Position numbers and translations under genes: made by a program. The notes beneath the pieces are model-generated. The model was not told the origin of the DNA. It was given only the letters and a program-made list of their open reading frames with translations, and did not search any database. Below are positions 15,398 to 23,896 of a stretch of DNA of 47,329 nucleotides, piece by piece (position 1 is the first letter of the stretch; the number at the start of each line of letters is the position of its first letter). Origin of the DNA: an uncultured Ellagibacter sp. (lineage in GTDB: Bacteria; Actinomycetota; Coriobacteriia; Coriobacteriales; Eggerthellaceae); the NCBI RefSeq assembly GCF_934636505.1, contig NZ_CAKUAL010000010.1, positions 1 to 47,329 on the forward strand, given 5' to 3'.

Positions 15398-16735
15398 TTA
15401 ACCCCCGACAACCTCCTTACTGCGAACGCCGCCTTCTCCCCTTGCAGGAAAACGAACGAGCATGCCGCACACTGCACACGCCGCAACGATTCCCGCGGTT
15501 ACGTAAAACGCCAGAGCGCACGACCCCGTCGCATCGAAAAAAGCACCGCTCATAATAGGAAGAGCCGAAGCGACAAGGGTTGTAATCATAATCCCAGTAC
15601 CTAAATTTTTCGAAAGCGACCCTGCTCCGAAGTAGTTAGCCATAGCCGTCGGAAACACTGCATTCACGCCGCCGAACCCAAGGCCAATACAAGCGTAGAA
15701 AACGAGCAGCATGGCATCGCTTGACGCCTCGGCACCCACTACGATGCCAATCACGAGAATGAGCGCGGCTACTACGATAAGCCGTATCGGCTCGATGCGA
15801 TCGGACACTATCCCCATGGAAATCTTGCCCACAAGGCCCATTGCCCCCATAAGCGCCACCCCCGCAACAATAAGACCACTATCGAAACCGAGCGACGTAA
15901 AATGGAGGACACCCTGCGAAGTCGAGAGCGTATATGCCGCGAACCCACTCGTTGCCGCAAGGGAAATGAGCCAAAACGTCGGCGTACGAACAACTTGCTT
16001 GAACGGGACGCTCTCTTTATTCTTGTACACCACGAACCTATAATCGCATTTCTTAGCTGCCACCTTAGCTCCTGACGTGCCATCAGGTATTTCCCCGATG
16101 TCTGAAGGATGATTTTTCACTAAGAAAAACGCCACGGGAATAGCCAACGCAACAAGTGCAGCGATGAGATACCATCCGCTCCTCCAACCGCCGCCAGTAG
16201 CCCCTATGATGGCGTTCACAGCGGGCGGTGCTATAAATGACGCACTTGCGCCAATGACCATCATGCAGGTCATTGCTACGCCACGACGCTCCACAAACCA
16301 ACTGCCCAAAGTACTCTGCACCGCAAGCTGCCCCACCATCATGGTAGCCGCGCTTGTCACAACTCCGAACACTACAAAATAGGCAATCGGCGAAGAGACG
16401 AAGAAGATGAGCGCAAGCATAGCGCAAAGGAGAACCACCGCACCGAGCGTCATGCTGAAGCGAGCACCGCACTTTGAGATCAATGCACCAACAAGCGGCG
16501 CCGAAATACCTTGCACCAGCACGAAAAGCGAGAACCCCGTTCCGAGCATCGTCGCGTTCATCCCAAGCGCTTCATCTTGGAGCATGAGAGGGTTCACGAT
16601 GGTAGCCGTCGCCAGAACAATCCCCGATGAACAGAAATATAGAAAGCCGAGAACTACAACGAGCGCATAGCCATAAAAAAAGCTGCGCTTGGGATCTTTT
16701 GTCTGCGACTCTTTTCGCTGCGTGATAATCGACAT
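15398..16735 (-). CDS. MFS transporter (OFA/monocarboxylate-like)
   Basis: A 445-residue major facilitator protein with twelve membrane segments and a central cytoplasmic loop near residues 195-225. Landmarks include FFYGYALVVVLGFLYF at the start, LVGALISKCGARFSM (the loop 2-3 signature region), and SWFVERRGVAMTCMMVIGASA, which resembles the oxalate/formate-antiporter and monocarboxylate branch. The ATG at 16735 has GGGGAG eight bases upstream; a GTG three codons earlier would be too close to that site. It follows the LysR gene, with a palindrome in its leader, so it is a likely LysR target. Confidence 0.85.
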   Translation of the reverse strand: MSIITQRKESQTKDPKRSFFYGYALVVVLGFLYFCSSGIVLATATIVNPLMLQDEALGMNATMLGTGFSLFVLVQGISAPLVGALISKCGARFSMTLGAVVLLCAMLALIFFVSSPIAYFVVFGVVTSAATMMVGQLAVQSTLGSWFVERRGVAMTCMMVIGASASFIAPPAVNAIIGATGGGWRSGWYLIAALVALAIPVAFFLVKNHPSDIGEIPDGTSGAKVAAKKCDYRFVVYKNKESVPFKQVVRTPTFWLISLAATSGFAAYTLSTSQGVLHFTSLGFDSGLIVAGVALMGAMGLVGKISMGIVSDRIEPIRLIVVAALILVIGIVVGAEASSDAMLLVFYACIGLGFGGVNAVFPTAMANYFGAGSLSKNLGTGIMITTLVASALPIMSGAFFDATGSCALAFYVTAGIVAACAVCGMLVRFPARGEGGVRSKEVVGG

Positions 16736-16839
16736 GCAGCCCACTCCCCTCGTGTCCGCCTCCCCCTGAAGGCAAGTATCCCCACAACCGTGCCTAAGGT
16801 CTACAGACGCTCATGTTGAATTTGAATCATGGATCACCA

Positions 16840-16860
16840 TCTCAACCTTAGATGTTGAGA
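16840..16860 (-). promoter_or_regulatory. LysR-type operator-like palindrome upstream of the MFS gene
   Basis: TCTCAAC at 16840-16846 and GTTGAGA at 16854-16860 form a 7-base inverted repeat around a 7-base centre. The T-N11-A core expected for LysR-type sites fits within it. It lies about 105 bases upstream of the MFS start and just downstream of the LysR gene. Confidence 0.45.
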
Positions 16861-16927
16861 CGCAGCCAGCAATGTACTAAATTGAATCCTGAACTGGTAA
16901 TTTAAAAACAACGGAGCAAATGCCTCG

Positions 16928-17872
16928 TCACTCGAAAGGAAGCGTGTCGGCTCCTTGCCTTGAGAGATAATCCTCACGCGAGAAGCCCTTTGTCTCCTTC
17001 GCGAGAAAACTAATGAACGATTCAACCGCCCCATTGCCTTGCGATTTCTTCCACATCGGACCAGCACATAAATCGAACCCGGTTCCCTCAATAGGAACGA
17101 ACACGACGTTGCCGTTGCCATACACGCTGAGATGATCGAGAGCCATGGCCACTCGACCGCTCGACACGAGCGTCGCCATAAGCGCCGCCGCATCGACAAT
17201 GCGATCGTCGTTTCGCACATCAATACCAGCGCTGCGAAGCCTCACGCTCGTCTGAGTGAGAGTGCTCCTAAAGCTATCGAACCGCGGAGCAAGCACAACC
17301 TCGTCTCGCAAATCGTCAATAGTGACTGACGACCTTTTTGCAAGTCGATGCGATTTTGGAACCGCAAGCTTATAGCGATCTCTATAGAGGCATCGAAACT
17401 CGTAGCGATTCGAATTGCCGGCTTCAGAGAAAAGCGTAAAACCAACGTCTATCGTCCCTTGCGAAAGTCCCCTTTGCACAGCGCCGATTTCCAGCTCCTT
17501 GAACTCGAACTCGGTACCTGGATGCTTGACGCTGTACCTACGACACACTTCTGGAAGAAACGAGCCATACGATCCGAGAAGAAAGCCTATCGTCACGCAC
17601 GAAGTAACACCTTCACGATAATGAGCGATGCGACCCATAGCGCTCTCATAATCGTCGACAATCTTCCGCGCATCGGCAACGAAAATCGCGCCCACCTCCG
17701 TGAGCTCGACCGCATGGCTATTCCTGTTAAAGAGCCGAACGCCCAACTCCTTTTCAAGGCCAGCGATATGATTGCTGAGAACAGGCTGAGAAACGAAAAA
17801 GCTCTTCGCGGTTTCGGTATAGTTGAGCGTAGACGCAAGCAAGAGAAATTCGTACAGAGTATCGATTTTCAC
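16928..17872 (-). CDS. LysR-family transcriptional regulator
   Basis: A 314-residue regulator of standard length. The N-terminal winged helix is typical (LYEFLLLASTLNYTETAKSF, then VSQPVLSNHIAGLEKELGVRLFNR). A substrate-binding domain follows (about residues 90-300; VTIGFLLGSYGSFLPEV marks its start). I place the start at the GTG at 17872, because AGAGGGGG lies eight bases upstream and it gives the normal family length; the frame is open 41 codons further without a start signal. It sits between the molybdoenzyme-ferredoxin genes and the two transporters, all on the same strand, and probably controls them in response to the substrate. Confidence 0.92.
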   Translation of the reverse strand: MKIDTLYEFLLLASTLNYTETAKSFFVSQPVLSNHIAGLEKELGVRLFNRNSHAVELTEVGAIFVADARKIVDDYESAMGRIAHYREGVTSCVTIGFLLGSYGSFLPEVCRRYSVKHPGTEFEFKELEIGAVQRGLSQGTIDVGFTLFSEAGNSNRYEFRCLYRDRYKLAVPKSHRLAKRSSVTIDDLRDEVVLAPRFDSFRSTLTQTSVRLRSAGIDVRNDDRIVDAAALMATLVSSGRVAMALDHLSVYGNGNVVFVPIEGTGFDLCAGPMWKKSQGNGAVESFISFLAKETKGFSREDYLSRQGADTLPFE

Positions 17873-17969
17873 CGCTTTGCCCCCTCTCGCTTTGTCCCTC
17901 ATTATATACGTCGGAAACAAACGACTAAGCACCATTTCAAAGCAGCAAGCTATCCACTTCAGGCATGGT

Positions 17970-17999
17970 GCGGTTGGATAACGCATGTCATCCAACCGC
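17970..17999. repeat. 10-bp hairpin between ferredoxin and LysR genes
   Basis: GCGGTTGGAT and ATCCAACCGC form a perfect stem with a 10-base loop. It has no T-run on the minus strand, so it may slow or process the transcript and is not a strong terminator. Confidence 0.55.
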
Positions 18000-18030
18000 C
18001 CTGTCCTTATTGCAGCAAGAGACTACCAAC

Positions 18031-18363
18031 CTAGCGTCCCAATGTGAAGAGCGACACCTTCCTCTTCGAAAGCAAATCTCCCAAATCGTCAGCGTCCCTT
18101 AGGTAAAGGCATCCAGCCTGACAGTGCTGCACGCACGAAGGCAGCTTGCCTTTCGCCTGGCGATTCGCACAGATGTCGCAGCGATCTGTGGGAATAGGCA
18201 AGAATTCGAATTGCCATTTCCGTGGCTTTATTTCATCAGGGCCGATTTGCGTAAGCTTGATGCCGTACTTATCAGGATCCATCCCATGTTCCTGCTGACA
18301 TGCAATTTCACATGTATGGCATCCTGAACAATACTCATAGTCAACAACAAGAACTTGCCTCAT
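18031..18363 (-). CDS. small two-cluster ferredoxin subunit of the molybdoenzyme
   Basis: A 110-residue protein. CSGCHTCEIAC near residues 12-22 gives four ligands, and CDICANRQAKGKLPSCVQHC with a nearby Cys gives a second group of four to five (CDIC, then SC, QHC, AGC). The length is about half that of a DmsB-type subunit. It should carry electrons to or from the large subunit. The ATG at 18363 lies five bases after the large-subunit stop, and its GGAGGGG site is inside the end of that gene, so the two are translationally coupled. No membrane anchor or Tat signal is present. Confidence 0.85.
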   Translation of the reverse strand: MRQVLVVDYEYCSGCHTCEIACQQEHGMDPDKYGIKLTQIGPDEIKPRKWQFEFLPIPTDRCDICANRQAKGKLPSCVQHCQAGCLYLRDADDLGDLLSKRKVSLFTLGR

Positions 18364-18368
18364 GGTAA

Positions 18369-20669
18369 TCACCCCTCCGCCTTTGCGATGCTGCACAACT
18401 GCGATTTGTATGACGCGCCCAAGCCCACCTTGCCGGGACGCATGGGAATAAGCTTGTTGATATTGCATTCCATGACGCCGAACAGCGTACCGTCGTTCGG
18501 ATCACGCTCAGGGAACCACCAGGCATGATCAGCAGAAACAGTATCCTTTCGAATACGGATAGAAAGCTTCGCCTTCTGTTTACACGAACCGTAATTGTTC
18601 TCAATCTTCACCCAGTCGCCATCGGTAATGCCGTACTTTTCGGCCGTTTCGGGATGGATGAGCACCGTCGGTTCCGGGTGTATTTTGCGCATAGACGGGC
18701 TTTGCCTGTGCTCAGAATGGAAGAAACCCCAGGAACGAGCGCCAGTGGTAAGAACAAGCGGGTATTTTTCTGCCAGATCGGGACGGGAAATCGGACTTTC
18801 GGGCGGCTCTTCGTAGTCAGCCAAGGGAGAAAGACCGAAATATGTCATCTCTGGGCAGTAGAAATTATATCGTCCCGTCTTCGTGGCGAAGCCGACCGTA
18901 CCATCGGGACGCAATTTGCCCGACTTGTACTTGTAATACTCGAATTCCGGATAGAGCCAGGTGCGCTCGCGAAGAGACTCGTAAGTAAGGCCCGTGTTGC
19001 GAAGCAGATAGTCGTACATTCCCTCTTCACTGTCCCATTTTTTGTACTCTTCGCCCTGAAAGCGTCCGCCCGCTTCGTAAATGATGCGCTGATCGGACTT
19101 ACATTCGCCAAGAGGTTCGACAGCTTGGGCAATTGCGCCCAACGCATAAGGCTGATGTCCCGTGATACCAATACGCTCCGCAAAACACGCTGCAGGGAGC
19201 AAGACATCAGCACAAGCGAGCGCCGTCGGCGTCAAGAACAAATCGACCACTACGTTGAAATCCATCTTCTGAAGAGCGGGCAAGATGCGCTGCGGCTGTG
19301 CGCCCATGCAAGCGATGGCATTGTTTTGCATCATGAACATCGCCTTGATCGGGTACGGCTCGCCCGTTTCCATGGCTTCAAGCAGCATATCGGGACTGAT
19401 AGCAGCAATTGCATTGAGCGCAGGGTACTTGTCGTTCATGGTGAGCTCGGGATGCTCCAGCGGTTTATGGCATCCATCCCACACCCATTCACGCGGAAGC
19501 CACGTTACGCTCATGTCCCACACAGGATTTGCGGCAACCATCGAGCCAGGCTTCTCAAAGTTACCCGTAAGAGCCATAAGATCGAAGCACGCCATGCCTG
19601 TAATGAATCCCTCTGATGTGTGGTCCATCGCAACGCCCCATTGCAAGCATGCCGATTTCGCGTGGCCGATTTCAAGAGCTGCTTCGACGACCAAATCCTC
19701 GTCCACGCCACACGTCTTTGCAGCAAACGACGCAGGATACTTCTTCACATTCTCGGCGAACTCATCGTAGCCATAGCACCATAAATCGATGAATTCCTTA
19801 TCTTGCAAGTCATTCTCAATGATGATATTGCAGAGTGCGAGTACAAGCGCCGTGTCCGTACCCGGACGAACCTGAAGCCATACATCAGCCTTACCAGCCA
19901 ACCAGGTTAGTTTCGGGTCGACGACAATAAGCTTGCTCCCGCGTTTCATGCATTCAACTACCCAGTGGCCAAGCGTTCCGTCAGAGTTAGCGACAACGGG
20001 GTTGTTGCCCCACACGAGGATGCATCCAGGCGGTTCCCACGCCGGATTATCATAACGATCAGCGAAGAACTGGGAGTAATCGCAGATAAACAAACCGCCC
20101 GCTTTAAGCGAGGTCGAGAACATGCGTGGTGCGTAACAAGCCTGCCCCGAAAGAAAACCCGTACCATAATTCGGAGTCCCCAGGCACAGCGCCATAAGCT
20201 TTCCATAGCCGTTGATGTCACGACCCGTGCCTTGCGTCACCCAAATCGATTCGGGACCGTACTTTTCGATGACAGCCTTCATTTCGCGCTCGATGATGTC
20301 ATACGCTTCATCCCAGGTGATGCGCTCGAAGGTGTTCTTTCCCCTGTCTTCCTTAGCTCGTTTCATCGGGTATCGCAGGCGGTCTTTGTGATACAGCATC
20401 TCCTTGAACGCCAAACAACGCGGGCAAAGACGGCCCTGGTTGTACGGGTTTTCCGGATCGCCCTCGATTTTTTCGAGCACACCATCCTTCACGTACATAA
20501 GAATGCCGCAGTTGTCGTGGCAGCCTGGGCCCGATCGCGCGTTCGAGCGAATAACGGTATACCCGTCCTCCTCCCATGTCCATTCGCGACCCGTTGGGTC
20601 ATCCTGTGTGGGACCCATCAGCTGCGCTTCCTTCCAGTTGGTTTTAAACTCCCCTCGATTCGCCTCCAT
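18369..20669 (-). CDS. molybdopterin (Mo/W) oxidoreductase related to acetylene hydratase
   Basis: A 766-residue DMSO-reductase-family enzyme without a Tat signal, hence cytoplasmic. The N-terminal Fe-S motif is unusual: Cys50-x3-Cys54-x27-Cys82-x2-Cys85. The first cysteine of the usual C-x2-C-x3-C set is replaced by glycine, and Cys85 could take its place. LYHKDRLRYPMKRA and FERITWDEAYDIIEREMKAV follow, then GYGKLMALCLGTPNYG and SGQACYAPRM, where Cys178 fits the metal-ligand position (Cys in acetylene hydratase). The C-terminal domain has LVLTTGARSWGFFHSEHRQ. The ATG at 20669 has a GAGGAG site. The reaction is unknown; hydratase, dehydroxylase or reductase chemistry are possible. Confidence 0.85.
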   Translation of the reverse strand: MEANRGEFKTNWKEAQLMGPTQDDPTGREWTWEEDGYTVIRSNARSGPGCHDNCGILMYVKDGVLEKIEGDPENPYNQGRLCPRCLAFKEMLYHKDRLRYPMKRAKEDRGKNTFERITWDEAYDIIEREMKAVIEKYGPESIWVTQGTGRDINGYGKLMALCLGTPNYGTGFLSGQACYAPRMFSTSLKAGGLFICDYSQFFADRYDNPAWEPPGCILVWGNNPVVANSDGTLGHWVVECMKRGSKLIVVDPKLTWLAGKADVWLQVRPGTDTALVLALCNIIIENDLQDKEFIDLWCYGYDEFAENVKKYPASFAAKTCGVDEDLVVEAALEIGHAKSACLQWGVAMDHTSEGFITGMACFDLMALTGNFEKPGSMVAANPVWDMSVTWLPREWVWDGCHKPLEHPELTMNDKYPALNAIAAISPDMLLEAMETGEPYPIKAMFMMQNNAIACMGAQPQRILPALQKMDFNVVVDLFLTPTALACADVLLPAACFAERIGITGHQPYALGAIAQAVEPLGECKSDQRIIYEAGGRFQGEEYKKWDSEEGMYDYLLRNTGLTYESLRERTWLYPEFEYYKYKSGKLRPDGTVGFATKTGRYNFYCPEMTYFGLSPLADYEEPPESPISRPDLAEKYPLVLTTGARSWGFFHSEHRQSPSMRKIHPEPTVLIHPETAEKYGITDGDWVKIENNYGSCKQKAKLSIRIRKDTVSADHAWWFPERDPNDGTLFGVMECNINKLIPMRPGKVGLGASYKSQLCSIAKAEG

Positions 20670-20873
20670 AGCGACTCCTCACCTCATCTGGCTTGTAACG
20701 CTGGCCCGATTGTAAGGCGCATGGATGCTGCTCAGTTTTTCGTTTATATTTCTGGCTATTAATAAATCAAATCAAAGCAGGTCGAATAGCTATTTTAGTG
20801 CTTTATCTATCTCATGTCTAAATACATGCACCAGACAATACCCCCGCATGAGGGGGCACTCTTCCCCTTGCAA

Positions 20874-21290
20874 TTAAATTACTCCCTCAAGAAGGCTAGG
20901 CGAGGTCGAACAGCGAGAGCTGCACGGGCTCCCCATGATGCGCGGACTCCTTTGAGCTCCCCTGCTGCGCAGGCTGTCATTCTTTGTCCATGGCGGAGGG
21001 TCACAAAAAGCGGGCACGAGGCCCGCTTTCTCCTTGTGACCCCGGACAGAGTCGCAAAACCTTTTCAGCCAATAGCCGCCGTCGGAGGGGTGTTCGACGA
21101 CGGTGTGCGACTGCACGAGGTACGTATCGATGGAGCCGATGAAGCCCGCACCGTGTGCGGAGAGGCGCTTGAACTCCTCCGACGCATAGAAGCAGTTGAA
21201 CGCGTCCCAGTTCTCGAAGTAGAACTCCACCATGGCGTCAACGGGCAGGTAGAAGCCGATGCGGAGCGCGGCGGGCGAAGCCGACACGAG
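20874..21290 (-). pseudogene. remnant of an EthD-domain protein
   Basis: The conserved part lies at about 21048-21266. It reads as the second half of an EthD/NIPSNAP-like domain (MVEFYFENWDAFNCFY, then SAHGAGFIGSIDTYLVQS). The first half, with the family's usual N-terminal strand and His-x-x-H helix, is missing, and the upstream sequence is occupied by the hipBA operators and promoter. No start with a ribosome site is visible. After about residue 85 the frame runs into a palindromic hairpin and then low-information sequence. EthD proteins are small dimeric barrels found in aromatic degradation. This copy is probably not functional. Confidence 0.5.
20998..21042. repeat. two-step palindrome, probable terminator or REP-like element
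   Basis: GGGTCACAA (20998-21006) pairs with TTGTGACCC (21034-21042), and inside it AGCGGGC (21009-21015) pairs with GCCCGCT (21021-21027). It lies within the tail of the EthD-like frame. It may be the original terminator of that gene read through in the remnant, or a dispersed repeat; no second copy was noticed in this window. Confidence 0.6.
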
Positions 21291-21318
21291 GCGCGACAGG
21301 CGTGAGCGCTCTATCCAA

Positions 21319-21387
21319 TTCGCAAAATGATGCGAAATTATTGACTCGCATAATTTTGCGAGTTATTATTGTCGCAAAATTATGCGA
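21319..21387 (+). promoter_or_regulatory. three evenly spaced operators and promoter of the hipBA pair
   Basis: Three copies of TCGCA-N6-TGCGA (the second as CTCGCA/TGCGAG) lie at 21320-21335, 21345-21362 and 21372-21387. Their centres are 26 bases apart in both intervals. A near-ideal promoter overlaps them: TTGACT at 21341-21346, 17 bases, then TATTAT at 21364-21369. The middle operator fills the spacer, the first lies just upstream, and the third covers the expected transcription start. This is an arrangement for tight autorepression by the HipB-like protein. Confidence 0.8.
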
Positions 21388-21425
21388 ATGCATCATTTTT
21401 CGCAGACAAACGAGAGGAAATGCTG

Positions 21426-21746
21426 GTGATAGACGCACTTGAAATCGGCTATGCGATTAAGGACCGCCGAGCAGAACTCGGTTTGACCCAGGCGCAGGTA
21501 GCCGAGGCAGCAGGAGTCTCGAAGCGATGTCTGTGGTCGCTGGAACTGGGTCAAAATCCTGGCGTTCAACTGGACAAATTGACTGCCGTGTTGGGAGTGC
21601 TCGGGCTAGACCTGCGAATAGACAAAGGCGATCCTCCGTGTTTCAAGGCCCAAAAGGTAGAACTGGGCGCGAAGCCGACCGACGCCTCTCCGCATTGCGA
21701 TAACAGCTTCGACGCCCTAGCGATTCTCACAGGAAAGGCAAAATGA
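21426..21746 (+). CDS. hipB: HipB-like antitoxin, helix-turn-helix protein
   Basis: A 106-residue Xre-type DNA-binding protein (IGYAIKDRRAELGLTQAQVA, then GVSKRCLWSLELGQNPGVQLDKLTAVLGVLGL). The form matches HipB antitoxins of hipBA pairs. I prefer the GTG at 21426 because AGAGGA lies seven bases upstream; the ATG at 21420 is only one base from that site. The stop overlaps the hipA start (ATGA), so the proteins are made together. A C-terminal tail of about 40 residues is poorly conserved-looking and could be the toxin-contacting part. It should repress the promoter upstream. Confidence 0.85.
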   Translation: MIDALEIGYAIKDRRAELGLTQAQVAEAAGVSKRCLWSLELGQNPGVQLDKLTAVLGVLGLDLRIDKGDPPCFKAQKVELGAKPTDASPHCDNSFDALAILTGKAK

Positions 21747-23035
21747 TGCTCGAAGAATTGGACGTGCTGATTTCGGGAGAGCACGCTGGCATGCTCTCGC
21801 AAGACGACTCCGGCCAGCTTTCGTTCGCCTATCTTCAGGGATACCGCGGCGTACCGCTCTCGTCAGCAATGCCCTTGTCGACCCGAACCTATCGCGACAA
21901 AACCGTACGACCGTATCTCTGGGGCCTTCTTCCCGAAGACCAGGCCGCGCGAAAAGCTGTTGCTGCGAATGCAGAAGTTTCACCGAACAACCCTTTTGCA
22001 CTCTTGGGCATCATCGGCCTGGACTGCCCCGGTGCCGTTCAATTCTGCCCGCCAGGCGAGAATGCGGCGCGAGAGGAGAAGCTCGTCCCCATCGACAATG
22101 CAGAAATCGCGCGGAGGCTTTCAGCTGGCCGCGAGGAAGGCTCTGGATGGCTCGCGAATAACGAGCATTGGAGCCTTGGCGGCCAACAGAGCAAATTCGC
22201 GCTCAGAAGACAGGGCGGCAAATGGTTCTCCTGCGAAGGCGCGGCAGCAACCACGCACATTCTCAAAAGCGGCGTAAGGGGACTTTCCCATCAAGCCCTA
22301 AACGAGTATGTATGCATGCGCCTTGCCGCAGCCTGCGGAGTCAACACTGCCCAAGTCGAGTACCATGAGTTTGAAGGCGCAGGGGGAATCGAGCCCGCGA
22401 TAGTAATCGAGCGATACGATCGTCTAACCAGCAACAACGTCGTGAAGCGGTTGCATCAGGAAGACCTCTGTCAGGCGCTCGGATGCCTGCCGGAAAACAA
22501 ATACACCGATTCTGGCGGCCCTAGCTGCGCCGACGTCCTTGAGCTTTTGAAGTCGACCGGCGATGCGGCCCAAAACAACATAGCGGGTTTTCTGCAAATG
22601 CTCTTTTTCAATTACCTCATCGCCGCGACCGATGCCCACGCGAAGAATTATTCCATCATGCTCGAAGCAAATGGGGGGCATCGGCTGGCACCCATGTACG
22701 ATGTCGCTTCAATCGCTCCCTACATAAAGCCCAACACGTGGAAGACAAAGCCACCGAAACTCGCTATGTCGATAGGCGGAGAAAACCGAGCTGGATGCAT
22801 CACGGCCAACAACCTGAGCAAGCTCGTAAGGCAGTCCCGTTTGGACGATGTCGGTATCACCCCCGAAGGCTGCGCCGAGCTGATGTCGCTCTATGCCGAC
22901 ATCATTCCCGCTAAGCTTGCAGAAGTGTTCGACCACTTGAAGGGCACTGCGTCCGCCCCATCCGCAAAAGAGCTCAGATCGCACATGGAGGAACCTATTG
23001 CACAACTATGCAAGAAGGCGAAAGCGCGGTTGTAA
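21743..23035 (+). CDS. hipA: HipA-like serine/threonine kinase toxin
   Basis: A 430-residue protein with the HipA fold. An N-terminal subdomain is followed by the P-loop-like SLGGQQSKFAL (about residues 144-154), THILK (171-175), the catalytic ATDAHAKN (295-302; the general form is N-T-D-x-H-x-K-N), and APMYDVAS (317-323), whose Asp binds Mg. E. coli HipA phosphorylates glutamyl-tRNA synthetase and induces persistence; the target here is not known. All catalytic residues are present, so it is probably active. A terminator follows at 23089. Confidence 0.88.
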   Translation: MMLEELDVLISGEHAGMLSQDDSGQLSFAYLQGYRGVPLSSAMPLSTRTYRDKTVRPYLWGLLPEDQAARKAVAANAEVSPNNPFALLGIIGLDCPGAVQFCPPGENAAREEKLVPIDNAEIARRLSAGREEGSGWLANNEHWSLGGQQSKFALRRQGGKWFSCEGAAATTHILKSGVRGLSHQALNEYVCMRLAAACGVNTAQVEYHEFEGAGGIEPAIVIERYDRLTSNNVVKRLHQEDLCQALGCLPENKYTDSGGPSCADVLELLKSTGDAAQNNIAGFLQMLFFNYLIAATDAHAKNYSIMLEANGGHRLAPMYDVASIAPYIKPNTWKTKPPKLAMSIGGENRAGCITANNLSKLVRQSRLDDVGITPEGCAELMSLYADIIPAKLAEVFDHLKGTASAPSAKELRSHMEEPIAQLCKKAKARL

Positions 23036-23088
23036 TTATTTGTCGCTGCGAGACTCACGATCCACGCCTTTAGCCCCCGAAACGAAGT

Positions 23089-23123
23089 GAAGCCCGCTTG
23101 CAGCATTGCCGCCCGCGGGCTTC
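23089..23123. terminator. terminator after hipA
   Basis: GAAGCCCGC (23089-23097) and GCGGGCTTC (23115-23123) form a 9-base stem between the convergent hipA and membrane-protein genes. There is only a weak T-run on either side. Confidence 0.6.
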
Positions 23124-23162
23124 CATTAAAGACCTCGTCTTCCGGATATGGCAAACGCGGCT

Positions 23163-23573
23163 TTATGCCTGCTTCTTGATGTTGTTCGCGAGGATGAATA
23201 GGACGACCACGAACAGGGTGCCGATCAGGCTGCTGGCGCTGATGCCCGAACCGGTCGCCTCCATGATGAGGCCGAGCGCGTTGAACACGATGCCGATGAT
23301 GCACAGCACCCAGAACACGCCGATCTTCGACGGGTCGTTTGCACCGCGCACGCCGAATGCGCCGACAACGATATCGAAGGCGCCGGCCACGATAAGGACC
23401 ACACCGCCGATCGTGCCCAATACCGCAACGCCGGCACCAGAAGAACTCGCCTGGGACACGGCGAAACCGTTGGCGCCCACGGTGAGCACAATTCCGAGAA
23501 CCGCGATAATCGCCCCCACAACGATGCCGATAATCGACAGAACCTTCAATGCCGTCTGTGAACTGGTTTTCAT
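23163..23573 (-). CDS. small four-helix membrane protein of unknown function
   Basis: A 136-residue protein with four hydrophobic segments (around residues 10-34, 46-74, 84-106, 112-132) and short polar loops. The start is confident, because GGAGGGG lies just before the ATG at 23573. The Gly/Ala-rich helices recall small DUF4064-like or DUF308-like membrane proteins, but I do not recognise a specific family. It appears to be a single-gene unit between the hipA terminator and the luxS leader. Confidence 0.7.
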   Translation of the reverse strand: MKTSSQTALKVLSIIGIVVGAIIAVLGIVLTVGANGFAVSQASSSGAGVAVLGTIGGVVLIVAGAFDIVVGAFGVRGANDPSKIGVFWVLCIIGIVFNALGLIMEATGSGISASSLIGTLFVVVLFILANNIKKQA

Positions 23574-23896
23574 ACGCCCCTCCTTGTTGTTGCCAACCTA
23601 TTGTCGTGCGTTAAGGATACAGGAGCTAACGAGAAAATCGAAGGGCGAAGCCTCTCGGTGAACAATTATTGGGACATGAGTCTCATCTTTCATTGAGTCG
23701 GCCACTGTCCAAAAGGCGGAAGCGCACGACGAATCAGCATCCCAGCCCCGCAAATCAAAGCCAGCAAACAGCCCAGGACCCCAAAACGATTCGCCCCCGT
23801 GCCATGCCCAACAACACCGATAGCGATTAGCACGCTTGCGCGCATCGGCGAATCGTATATCCTTCCAACTATAACAACCTTCAAAGGAGCCAATTC
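23574..23896. other. gap between membrane protein and luxS, with a possible minus-strand remnant
   Basis: No confident gene lies here. A 51-codon minus-strand frame at 23690-23845 reads as two hydrophobic segments (ASVLIAIGVVGHGTG, then GVLGCLLALICGAGMLIRRA) but lacks a ribosome site; it may be a remnant of a small membrane protein. Near the right end, TATAAC at 23870-23875 could be the luxS -10 box, with no clear -35. A short ATGAGTCTCAT palindrome lies near 23675. No SAH or SAM riboswitch could be recognised by eye. Confidence 0.35.

Noticed and set aside
9600..20669. Tat signals on the two molybdoenzymes
   Set aside because: Neither N-terminus has a twin-arginine followed by a hydrophobic stretch, unlike many Eggerthellaceae molybdoenzymes. 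Both are called cytoplasmic.
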